This document shows positions 16,261-25,400 of a stretch of 64,000 nucleotides of DNA, piece after piece (the first letter of the stretch is position 1; every line of letters begins with the position of its first letter). This DNA comes from CAVPKN01 sp964588495 (lineage in GTDB: Bacteria > Chlamydiota > Chlamydiia > Chlamydiales > JAAKFR01). Position numbers and translations under genes: made by a program. Location: contig CAZPPS010000009.1 of NCBI GenBank assembly GCA_964588495.1, positions 11,530 through 75,529 on the forward strand, given 5' to 3'. The notes under the pieces are model-generated. The model had not been told where the DNA came from. It searched no databases and saw only the letters and a program-made list of their open reading frames with translations.

Positions 16261-18993
16261 ATGCAGGGATTGTTAAAAGACGAGATTCGAAAAGCTCTCA
16301 TAACCTATCCAAAGGTTTTTGATACCCGTTTACAAGCTGGCTTAAAACGTTTGATCGCCAATTCCCAAATCGATTTTATCCCTTTACGCTCTAATGCCCA
16401 TATCCGAAAACTGCTCCTTGTCCAATATTTCCTCCAAAGGAAAATGGAAAAAGTAATGGGGGATATTAAAGAGCAAAAACCTCTTTTTTTAAAGCTTTTT
16501 CTGCATGAATCGAGGATTTGCTGTTCGGTCATTTTCCCTTCTTCTTACGATTTCAATCGGGAACAGCTTCTCAGCATTTTCAATACGCTACTCCCCGGAA
16601 TACAAGACATCCCCAACTCTCTCTATCGCTGGTACCATCCCGAATATGCTTATCAATATTGTTATGTTGAGCTTGAAAAGTTAAGGGGAAGGGCGCTCAC
16701 GACTGCAGATCTGAAACATATTGAAAAAGCCTTGAGAGAGCAGCTTCTGGCCATTCCACCTCTCACTCCCGCTCTTTTCTGGCCCTACAACGAAGAAGAA
16801 TCTTTCAGACAGATTCAGCTGTTGCGCAAAGAGATGCAAAACCCAAGAGAGCTGCCCCACATTTCTATTCTCTTTCAGGAACAGACACTCACTTCTCTTG
16901 AATTTATGGTCCACTATGTAAGACCTAAAGCTGAAAGCAAAGCGGGCAAAGGCTTAACTCAAACGCCTTTTGATCTGTTCTGGCGCTTCCAAAAAACCCT
17001 CTCACACCCTTTTCCGATTGAAATCGGAGCTTTTTCCATAAAGGTTCCTTCCTCAGTTTTTGATGTCAAAGGCTCGATCAATCTGCTTTACGCAAGGCGC
17101 TTTATTTCCAAAAATCTGGAAACCATTTTTGGACCATTCCGAGACTACAATGGGGGGCTTTTTGAAAAGCAGCAGTACTATTTCGAATTTATCAGAGTCA
17201 ATCTGTGTGACAAGATCCCCCTCTTTGATCTGTTTGCAGAAAAAGTGTTTTACGCTCTCCATCCTGTCGAGGCAAGGCTCGCTCTTTCGTTAGATGATGC
17301 GGAAAATTTATTACTCGCCTTTTCAGAAACTCTGCAAAACCAGCAGCCTGTGGCGTGTGCACAAAAAGGGACAAATGTCACTGTGATCAAAAATCCAAGT
17401 GGTGCTGAATCTCTAGCTTCATTTAGTGAGATCGATGATCAAAACGAAATCCATGCCTACCTGACTGTGGGCAATGCCGATTATTTATGTTGTATTGGTG
17501 AAAATAGCCGTAGACAGATCCTGAACCTTTTAGCAACCAAGCAGCGGACACAAAAAAAACTTAAAAAACTCGATTTAAGCTTTCAAGAAGGAGCTCCTCC
17601 CTCTTTAAATCCCCATCTTTCTTCCAGTGATATGCGCTGCCGCATACTCAGCAAGCTCCTGTTTGAGGGGTTAATGCGCTTAAATAGAAACGGGCAGCCT
17701 GAATGTGCCGGTGCTTTGGAATATGAATGTCTAGAAGGGGGTTTGAGCTACATTTTCAAACTGCGCTCTTGCTATTGGTCTAACGGAGAAAAAGTCACTG
17801 CCATCGATTATGTCACCAGCTGGCAAAGAGCTTTAAGAGAGCATATCAGCCATCCCGAACAGCTATTCATTATCAAAAATGGACGCCTTTTTAAAGAATA
17901 TAAGTGTGATGGAAAAAAATTAGGAATCCGCGCCCTGAATCCTCAAACACTTGAAATTGAACTGGAGCGGCCAGATCCCCGTTTTTTACACAAACTGGCG
18001 CAACCCTTCTTTTTCCCCCTTTTCGGCTCTATGCGTGAGCCCAAGTGGTTTAATGGTCCCTATTTGATCCGAAACCGCTCTCAGGAAGGGCTCCTTCTCG
18101 AGAAAAACCCTTATTTTTGGGAGAAAAACAACCCCTTTTTCGAGCAGATCGAAATCAAGTGGCAAAATGATGTCGACAAGATCTATCAGCTCTTCCAGGA
18201 AGGGAAAACGGATTGGATCGGAGATCCTTTAAGTACTCTCTCAACATCGCTCATCGAGGCTCTCGAAAACCAGGGAAGATTGATCAAACGGAAAGTGAAT
18301 CGACGCTTTTCTGTCCATTTCAATACCCAATTTTATCCCCTCTCTTCTCCTTCGATTCGGCATGCATTAAGTCTTGTCATTGACCGCCCTTTAATTGCAG
18401 AAACCATATTCCCCCCAAGCGCGCCCTTAAAGCACCCTCTATATCAGGAAAGTGAGGCCGTGGCGCTATTTGATAAAGGGCTGAAAGAACTTGGACTCAC
18501 CAAAGAGACTTTTCCCCCACTCACATTTAGCTATTCCCACCAAACAGGAAGGGAAAAGCTGGGTCTCTATCTCAAAAATGTGTGGGAAAAAAAGTTGGGC
18601 ATTACAGTTCACTTACAAAAAAATGAATGGAATCTTTTCCGCAACAAATTGGAAAAGGGGGAATTTGAGATCACAGCAACCATTCATGAAACACTCGAAG
18701 AGGCTCCCCTTGAATTTTTAGAAAGGTTTGAGGGGTCTAGTTCCTGGAATTTTTCCCAATGGAAACAACCGGCTTACCGTGATTGGCTTCTAAAAGCTCA
18801 AGAAAGTCACGATCCTAAAGTACGCTACGAATGCATTAAAAATGCTGAAACCATTTTGCACGAAGAGGCCCCGTTTACACCCCTTTTTGGGTGTATACAC
18901 CTTTTTGCACACCATCCCGACTTAAAAGATTATTTTTTTGATCCGGAAGGGTGCGTTGATTTTTGCCATGCACGTCTTGAAAAAGAGGAGTAA
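16261..18993 (+). CDS. Fusion of a large unknown domain with an OppA-like solute-binding domain
   Basis: 910 residues. There is no signal peptide, although the C-terminal half (about 435-905) is a complete family 5 solute-binding fold: DLSFQEGAPPSLNPH, ILSKLLFEGLMRLN, SYIFKLRSCYWSNGEKVTA, FNGPYLIRN, IRHALSLVIDRPLI. The N-terminal 430 residues form an unrecognised globular region containing FGPFRDYNGGLFEKQQYYF. A cytoplasmic protein with an attached peptide-binding-like domain recalls SgrR-type regulators, but no helix-turn-helix was identified, so a sensor or enzyme role remains open. The next gene, 3 nt downstream, encodes a secreted paralogue of the C-terminal domain, suggesting duplication followed by fusion. 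Confidence 0.8.
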   Translation: MQGLLKDEIRKALITYPKVFDTRLQAGLKRLIANSQIDFIPLRSNAHIRKLLLVQYFLQRKMEKVMGDIKEQKPLFLKLFLHESRICCSVIFPSSYDFNREQLLSIFNTLLPGIQDIPNSLYRWYHPEYAYQYCYVELEKLRGRALTTADLKHIEKALREQLLAIPPLTPALFWPYNEEESFRQIQLLRKEMQNPRELPHISILFQEQTLTSLEFMVHYVRPKAESKAGKGLTQTPFDLFWRFQKTLSHPFPIEIGAFSIKVPSSVFDVKGSINLLYARRFISKNLETIFGPFRDYNGGLFEKQQYYFEFIRVNLCDKIPLFDLFAEKVFYALHPVEARLALSLDDAENLLLAFSETLQNQQPVACAQKGTNVTVIKNPSGAESLASFSEIDDQNEIHAYLTVGNADYLCCIGENSRRQILNLLATKQRTQKKLKKLDLSFQEGAPPSLNPHLSSSDMRCRILSKLLFEGLMRLNRNGQPECAGALEYECLEGGLSYIFKLRSCYWSNGEKVTAIDYVTSWQRALREHISHPEQLFIIKNGRLFKEYKCDGKKLGIRALNPQTLEIELERPDPRFLHKLAQPFFFPLFGSMREPKWFNGPYLIRNRSQEGLLLEKNPYFWEKNNPFFEQIEIKWQNDVDKIYQLFQEGKTDWIGDPLSTLSTSLIEALENQGRLIKRKVNRRFSVHFNTQFYPLSSPSIRHALSLVIDRPLIAETIFPPSAPLKHPLYQESEAVALFDKGLKELGLTKETFPPLTFSYSHQTGREKLGLYLKNVWEKKLGITVHLQKNEWNLFRNKLEKGEFEITATIHETLEEAPLEFLERFEGSSSWNFSQWKQPAYRDWLLKAQESHDPKVRYECIKNAETILHEEAPFTPLFGCIHLFAHHPDLKDYFFDPEGCVDFCHARLEKEE

Positions 18994-18996
18994 ACG

Positions 18997-20544
18997 ATGA
19001 AAAAAATCCTTTTGATTATTTTATTAATCATGACCCCAACAGCTTGCCAGAAGAAAGAGGCAAGAGTTGAAAAAACTCTGCGCATTAATTTTCAAGAAGG
19101 AGATCTTCCTTCGTTACACCCTCACGATCTTGTGATTTACCTCAGAGGCCTATCTCTTGCAAAAGTGTTGTATGAGCCTCTGACCCGTTTGGGTGCCACA
19201 GGAGAAATTGAGATGGCGGGGGCAAAAAGTGTCTACCTCTCATCGGACCAGCTCACTTATACTTTTATCCTCCGCGATAATTTATGGTCCGATGGATCAG
19301 CTGTGACTGCTTTCCAATACGAATCTGCGTGGAAAATGGCGTTGAGTCCAACATCCACCTGTTCGCGGGCTGATTTGTTTTACTGCATCAAAAACGGGGA
19401 ATCGGCCAAAAAAGGGAAAGTAGGACTCGATAAAGTTGGTGTCCATGCCCTTGATGCTAAAACGCTCGTTGTCGATCTGGAATACCCCTCTCCCCACTTT
19501 TTAGAGCTGGTTTCACAGGCAATTGCTTGCCCTTTAGCCTCTGATAATAAGGAAATCGAAATCTTTAATGGACCTTTTGTAGTCTCTGAATGGAAAAAAG
19601 GAAATTCCCTTCATCTCAAGCCCAACCCCTATTATTGGGATCATAAACATGTAGAGCTGCATGGGATCGATATTTCCTTCGTAGAAGATGCCCATACCGT
19701 ATATTCCCTTTATGAAAAAGGGGATCTGGATTGGGTAGGAGTCCCTTTGTGTCCCCTATCTTCTGAAACCATTCAACACCTTGCAGAAGAAGAGGCGATC
19801 CAATCAAAAGCCATTGGGAGATCTTTCTGGGTCTTTTTGAATACCAAACACCCAGCTCTTACATCTGCCACGATCCGCAATGCCTTAAGCCTAGCAATTG
19901 ATAGAGAAGCTGTCACACAACATGTGCTTGTGGGGGCGGAGCCCTCAACCAAAGCCCTTGCTTGCGAACTTCTTCCAGGGACAACAACCACTTCCCTTAA
20001 AGAAAACCTCGACGAGGCTAAACATTTGTTTGAGCAAGGTTTAGAAGAGATGGGTCTCACTTATGACACCTTCCCCCTTTTAGAGATCAGCTATTCTCAA
20101 CAAGCGAATCGAAAACAGCTTGCAGAATACCTGCAAGAAAGATGGCACACTGTCTTTGGAATTGATGTACGCCTGAAAGCTGAAGAATGGAATGTCTTGC
20201 GCAGTAACCTGGAAAAAGGACTATTCACTGTGAGCATGGCCTATGAGGGCTCTTTTTATAACGATCCCTTGGAGCTTCTCGAGCGCTATGCCAGTGATAA
20301 TCCTGGCAACTTTTCCCAATGGGAAGAGCCTCATTTTGGAGAAAAAATTCAACTTGCCAAAGCGGAAAAAGATGAAGATATCCGGATGAAACTGCTCGAA
20401 GAGGCAGAAGAGATCTTGATGAAACAAATGCCTTTCATCCCCATTTGCAGCGACCGTCTGTTCTTCGCTCACTGCCCAGAACTGGATGGTTACGTTTTGG
20501 ATTCGCTTGGCGCTATCGACTTCTCCACCGCCTCTTTAGAATAA
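18997..20544 (+). CDS. Oligopeptide-binding lipoprotein (OppA family)
   Basis: 515 residues. Signal peptide with lipobox MTPTAC (Cys near residue 17) predicts a lipid-anchored periplasmic protein. The family 5 solute-binding fold follows: LRINFQEGDLPSLHPHD, VLYEPLTRLG, YTFILRDNLWSDGSAVTA, FNGPFVVSEWKKGNSLHLKPNPYYWD and IRNALSLAIDREAV. It would deliver peptides to an Opp permease; no permease or ATPase genes are adjacent. The gene starts 3 nt after the fusion gene, so they are cotranscribed, and its 3' end abuts a strong hairpin (20549-20606). Confidence 0.93.
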   Translation: MKKILLIILLIMTPTACQKKEARVEKTLRINFQEGDLPSLHPHDLVIYLRGLSLAKVLYEPLTRLGATGEIEMAGAKSVYLSSDQLTYTFILRDNLWSDGSAVTAFQYESAWKMALSPTSTCSRADLFYCIKNGESAKKGKVGLDKVGVHALDAKTLVVDLEYPSPHFLELVSQAIACPLASDNKEIEIFNGPFVVSEWKKGNSLHLKPNPYYWDHKHVELHGIDISFVEDAHTVYSLYEKGDLDWVGVPLCPLSSETIQHLAEEEAIQSKAIGRSFWVFLNTKHPALTSATIRNALSLAIDREAVTQHVLVGAEPSTKALACELLPGTTTTSLKENLDEAKHLFEQGLEEMGLTYDTFPLLEISYSQQANRKQLAEYLQERWHTVFGIDVRLKAEEWNVLRSNLEKGLFTVSMAYEGSFYNDPLELLERYASDNPGNFSQWEEPHFGEKIQLAKAEKDEDIRMKLLEEAEEILMKQMPFIPICSDRLFFAHCPELDGYVLDSLGAIDFSTASLE

Positions 20545-20548
20545 TCCC

Positions 20549-20606
20549 CTGCCTGTGCCCGTGCCCGCCCGTGATCCGGGAAAGGGGCGGGCACGGGCAC
20601 AGGCAG
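20549..20606. terminator. Perfect 22-bp GTGCCCG hairpin, bidirectional terminator candidate
   Basis: 20549-20570 is exactly complementary to 20585-20606 with a 14-nt loop. It sits between the convergent oppA-like (ends 20544) and pyk (ends 20611) genes and nearly fills the gap. No T-tract follows, so it is better described as a repeat-derived transcript-end stem. Confidence 0.75.
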
Positions 20607-20610
20607 TGAA

Positions 20611-22368
20611 TTAAATGACGCCCTTGTAGATGACAGCCTGAGAGGGGTCTAGCGTCACCAATTGCTCGTTACGCAGCACTTCGCTGGCGCCTTCTACACG
20701 CAAAATGGCCGGCAATTTGAGCTGTTTGGCCATTTTTCTTAAGTATTTCTCCGATTCGGTGTCGTCGATGTGGTTTTGCAAGATCACGCCCGCTGCATTT
20801 TGAAGAAGCGGCAGATAACTTTCATCGCATGTGTTGATGACGATGATTTGGCCCCGCACCGAGTAGTCTTTGCTTTCAGGTGAGGGGTGAAGGAGTACTT
20901 TGCCATGGATTTTAGAGCCGATCCCTTCTGCGCCCCTTACAAGAACATCCCCAATGCTATCTACAATCATCATATTGGTGGTCCCAGGAAGGCCAAAAGG
21001 GGTTCCTGCAGTAATCACAACCAGATCGCCATATTGGACAAGCCCCCTTTCCAGAGCAAAATTGCTAATCATTTTTTTTGCCTCTTCCACTGTGTGGGCA
21101 TCCTTACACAAAATAGGTGTCACGCCCCAGTGAAGGGCCAGCTGGTGGTACACTTTTTCATTGGGAGTCAGCGCAAGAATAGGCATTTCAGGACGCAGGC
21201 GCGCAAGAAGCCGGGCAGTTGTTCCTCCCGTTGTGAAAGCAAAAATAGCCTTGGCATTCGCATTATAGGCAGTATTGATACTCGCCCCTGCAACAGATGA
21301 AGGGACATCAAAAAAGGCTTTGCGGGAAAGGTGTCTGAAAAAATCGTAGTAGGCAAAATCGCTCTCCGCCTCTTCAATGATCGCTTTCATCACTTTGACA
21401 ACCTGGATGGGATAGCGCCCCACAGAGGTTTCGCCGGAGAGCATCACAGCTGATGTGCTATCATAAATGGCATTAGCAACATCTGAAGTTTCTGCCCGTG
21501 TAGGACGTGGATTAACAATCATTGATTCGAGCATTTGAGTGGCCGTGATACTGGGCTTGGCAGCGGAAATACTTTTCCGAATCATCATTTTCTGAAGACG
21601 GGGGACTTGTGTTAAAGGCAGTTCCACCCCCAAATCTCCACGTGCCACCATGATCCCATCGGCTACCTGGACGATGCTATCAAAATTTTGAACGCCTTGC
21701 CGGTTTTCAATTTTTGCAATCACAGAAATATCAGATCTATTCTGTTCTTCAAGCAATTTTTTGATGGCGATCACATGCTCCGCAGAACGGATAAACGAAG
21801 CCGCAATCCAATCGACATCCTGTTCGCAGCCAAAGCGGATATCTGCCACATCTTTTTCTGTCATCGGCGGCAGTTCAATATCGGCCCCTGGAATATTCAC
21901 TCCCCGGTTTGATTTGATCACTCCGCCATGATTGACCTCAACTTTAACCCCTCGCTCCCCGATTTCGACCACATGGGTAATGATGTAGCCATCATCGAGA
22001 AGGACAAACATATCCTTTTTCAGGCAATCCAGAACCATGGGAGGCGTAAGTGTAATTTGTTCTTCATCGCCGATCACATTTTCTTTCACAAGCCAGAGCT
22101 GTTGCCCCTCTTTGAGAGTGAGCTGATCGTCTTTTAGCTTCCCCAAGCGGATCTCCGGCCCTTTTGTATCGAGCATGATCGCCAAAGGGACCTTTAACTT
22201 TTCCCGCGCTTGTTTTAAATAATTGATTATTTTTCCATGCTCTTCATGGTTACCATGACTAAAATTGAGCCTGGCCACATTCATGCCGGCATCAATCAGG
22301 GCTTCGATTTTTTCAGGGCTTGCCACTGCAGGACCCATTGTGCAAACAATTTTTGAGCGTGTCATCAT
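20611..22368 (-). CDS. pyk: Pyruvate kinase with C-terminal extension
   Basis: 585 residues. Catalytic barrel: RSKIVCTMGPA start, NVARLNFSHGNHEEH, MLDTKGPEIR, active-site region IAKIENRQGVQNFDSI and GIMVARGDLGVELP, and Mg2+/substrate motif TATQMLESM. It transfers phosphate from phosphoenolpyruvate to ADP in glycolysis. About 100 residues beyond the usual 475-residue enzyme (from GIGSKIHGKV) resemble the PEP-utiliser-like C-terminal domain of Bacillus-type pyruvate kinases (CDESYLPLLQNAAGVILQ). Two adjacent ATGs are possible starts. Divergent from uvrA, as pyk/uvrA are neighbours in C. trachomatis (CT332/CT333, recalled). Confidence 0.96.
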   Translation of the reverse strand: MMTRSKIVCTMGPAVASPEKIEALIDAGMNVARLNFSHGNHEEHGKIINYLKQAREKLKVPLAIMLDTKGPEIRLGKLKDDQLTLKEGQQLWLVKENVIGDEEQITLTPPMVLDCLKKDMFVLLDDGYIITHVVEIGERGVKVEVNHGGVIKSNRGVNIPGADIELPPMTEKDVADIRFGCEQDVDWIAASFIRSAEHVIAIKKLLEEQNRSDISVIAKIENRQGVQNFDSIVQVADGIMVARGDLGVELPLTQVPRLQKMMIRKSISAAKPSITATQMLESMIVNPRPTRAETSDVANAIYDSTSAVMLSGETSVGRYPIQVVKVMKAIIEEAESDFAYYDFFRHLSRKAFFDVPSSVAGASINTAYNANAKAIFAFTTGGTTARLLARLRPEMPILALTPNEKVYHQLALHWGVTPILCKDAHTVEEAKKMISNFALERGLVQYGDLVVITAGTPFGLPGTTNMMIVDSIGDVLVRGAEGIGSKIHGKVLLHPSPESKDYSVRGQIIVINTCDESYLPLLQNAAGVILQNHIDDTESEKYLRKMAKQLKLPAILRVEGASEVLRNEQLVTLDPSQAVIYKGVI

Positions 22369-22414
22369 AGAAGCTGTGATAGCAAGTTTAGTGAATATTT
22401 TCCAGTGTTCATAC

Positions 22415-22420
22415 TATAAT
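22415..22420 (+). promoter_or_regulatory. Candidate -10 element of uvrA
   Basis: TATAAT 11 nt before the uvrA ATG; no good -35 is seen upstream. If used, transcription would begin only a few nt before the start codon. Confidence 0.35.
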
Positions 22421-22430
22421 CAGTGGTCAA

Positions 22431-25400
22431 ATGGAAAAACACCCTATAGTTCTTAAAAAAGTGAATGTTCATAATCTCAAGGGAATTGATATTACCCTTC
22501 AGACGAATGAATTGATAGTCTTTACAGGCGTCTCAGGATCAGGCAAATCCTCCCTTGCTTTTGACACCCTTTTTGTTGAAGGACAAAGAAGGTATATCGA
22601 ATCCCTTTCCACGTTTGCCCGCAGATATCTGGGCGATCTGGTCAAACCCGATGTTGAGTATACCTCAGGGCTTGCTCCCACAATTTCAATCGAGCAAAAA
22701 AGCGCCTCCCAAAATCCAAGGTCCACTGTTGGGACCATGACAGAGATCTACGATTACTTACGTGTTTTATTTGCGCGCGTTGGAACGCCCCACTGCCCTG
22801 TCAGCGGCGAAGCTGTCAGCCCCCAGAGTAAAGAACGGATCATCAAAACCATTCAGGCCCTTCCTGAAAAGACAAAAATCATGGTCATGGCCCCCGTTGC
22901 CAAGGATAAGAAGGGGGAATTCAAAGACGATTTCAAACAATTTTTGCGTAAAGGTTATACACGGGCCCGTGTCGACGGGAAAATTGCAGATCTCAGCGAA
23001 GAGATCAGTCTGGAAAAAAATATTGCCCACACCATCGATCTGATTATCGATAGACTCTCTGTAACAGAAGAAAATCATTCCCGAATTGCCGAATCTGTGA
23101 TCGCAGCCCTTGAGCTCGGTTCTGGTGTTGTCAGCATTTTTAACACAGAAACTGAAGAAGAAAAACTTTTTTCTACCCTTGCCTGGTCCCACAAATCGGG
23201 CCTTTCCTACGCTTCTTTAGAGCCACACGATTTTTCCTTTAATAGCCCAACGGGGATGTGCCCTAAGTGTAGCGGCCTTGGATTTATACAAGAATTTGAT
23301 TTGGAAAAGGTGATCGATCCTGAAAAAAGCATCGAAGAAGACTGCTGCAGCATCGCTAGCTCGTTTCAAACAGTGCGCTACGGCAATATTTACCGCAATC
23401 TTGCCGAAATTTTTGGATTTGATCTTTCGACTCCTTGGAAAGACCTCTCAGAAGAGGCTAAAAGGTTATTTTTATATGGGAGTGACAAAAAGTGGATCCA
23501 AATGCATTTTGTCCATCCAGACAGACCCCAAAGCTGGACAGATTATGTCCACTGGAGCGGCGTTTTAAATGAAGCCCACCGCCGTTTCATGGAGGCGACA
23601 AGCGCCAACTATCGAAAAAAAATGCAGGCGCTCATGCATGAAGGAGTTTGTCCAGAATGTCACGGAACACGCCTCCGCCCTTATCCTGCTGCCACAATTC
23701 TTGGAGGTTTAAAAATCCATGAAATTTGCCAAAAAGACATCGCAGGTATCCTCCAATTTTTCCAAAATCTCCACCTCGATCCCACAGAAGAAATCATCGC
23801 TGAAGAGCTTTTGAAAGAGATCGAAAGAAGACTCCAATTTCTCATCGCTGTGGGGCTCCATTATTTAACTCTTGAGCGAACAGCCCCTACCCTTTCAGGC
23901 GGTGAAGCCCAGCGTGTGCGGCTAGCTTCTCAGGTGGGATCTGGTCTCGTTGGAGTGACCTACATTCTTGATGAGCCCTCCATTGGTTTACATCCACGGG
24001 ATAACAAGAAGCTGATTGCTACCTTAAAAGAGCTCCGAGATGTGGGCAACACTGTGATTGTTGTCGAACATGATGAGGAAACCATTTGGGAAGCTGACCG
24101 TGTTGTTGACTTTGGACCGGGCCCAGGAGAGCTTGGTGGAAAGATTCTTGTGAATGGATCTCTTAAAGAGCTTCTCGAAAACCCTGATTCTGTGACGGGC
24201 GCCTATCTAAGCGGTAAAAAAACAATCCCGATCCCCAAAAAAAGGCGCAAAATCGATAAAGACGAAGCCATCGTTATCAAGGGAGCTTCCCACAATAACC
24301 TCAAAAATATCGATGTGTCCTTCCCTCTTGGGGTCATGATCGCAGTCACCGGAGTGTCCGGTTCGGGCAAATCCTCTTTAATCACCGACACGCTCTATCC
24401 GGCCCTTTCTAATCACCTGCACAATGCAGAACATGCGATTGGCAAACACAAAAAAATGAGCGGAATCGACAAAATCGACAAAGTTATTGCCATCGATCAA
24501 GCCCCTATTGGACGTACGCCAAGATCTAACCCTGCCACCTACATCAAATTCTTCGATGAAATTCGGGATTTGTTTGCACAAGTGCCCGAAAGTGTGGCTA
24601 AAGGGTTTTTGCCGGGAAGATTCAGCTTCAATGTCCGCGATGGAAGCTGTCCTCAGTGTCACGGCATGGGAATGCTCAAAATCGACATGGATTTCTTGGA
24701 AGATCAATGGGTGGTCTGCCAAACCTGTCAAAACAAACGTTTTGATCATGAAACGCTCTCCATCCACTATAAAGGGAAAAACATTCACGATGTCTTGGAG
24801 ATGACAGTTGCCGATGCCCAAAATTTCTTCGCCAATATTCCCACTTTGAAGCGGAAGCTTGAGACCGTTGCTAAAGTGGGGATGGAATATATTCGCTTAG
24901 GGCAACCTTCCACAACCCTTTCTGGCGGGGAAGCGCAGCGGATCAAATTGGCCAAAGAGCTTGTCCGCCCAGGCACTGGACGGACTCTTTATATCCTTGA
25001 TGAGCCGACAACCGGACTTCACTTCCATGATATCGCAGCTCTTTTGAAAGTGCTCCATGAGCTAGTTGAGCGGGGCAATACGGTTTTAGTCATCGAACAT
25101 AACATGGACGTTGTCAAAACGGCCGACTGGATTATTGATCTTGGAACGGAAGGGGGAGCAGGAGGTGGGCAACTCGTCGCCACAGGCACTCCTGAGACCC
25201 TTTTGAAAATGGATACTCCCACTGGAAACGCCCTCAAAGAAACTTTTTTTCCAAAAAAACATGCGCTCACTAAAAAAAGAGAAGCTGGCGCGGAAATTCA
25301 GGAAATTATTGTCCAAGGAGCTGAGCAAAACAACCTAAAACGGCTCGACATCTCCATTCCGCGGGGTAAACTCACAATCTGCACAGGACCATCCGGTTCG

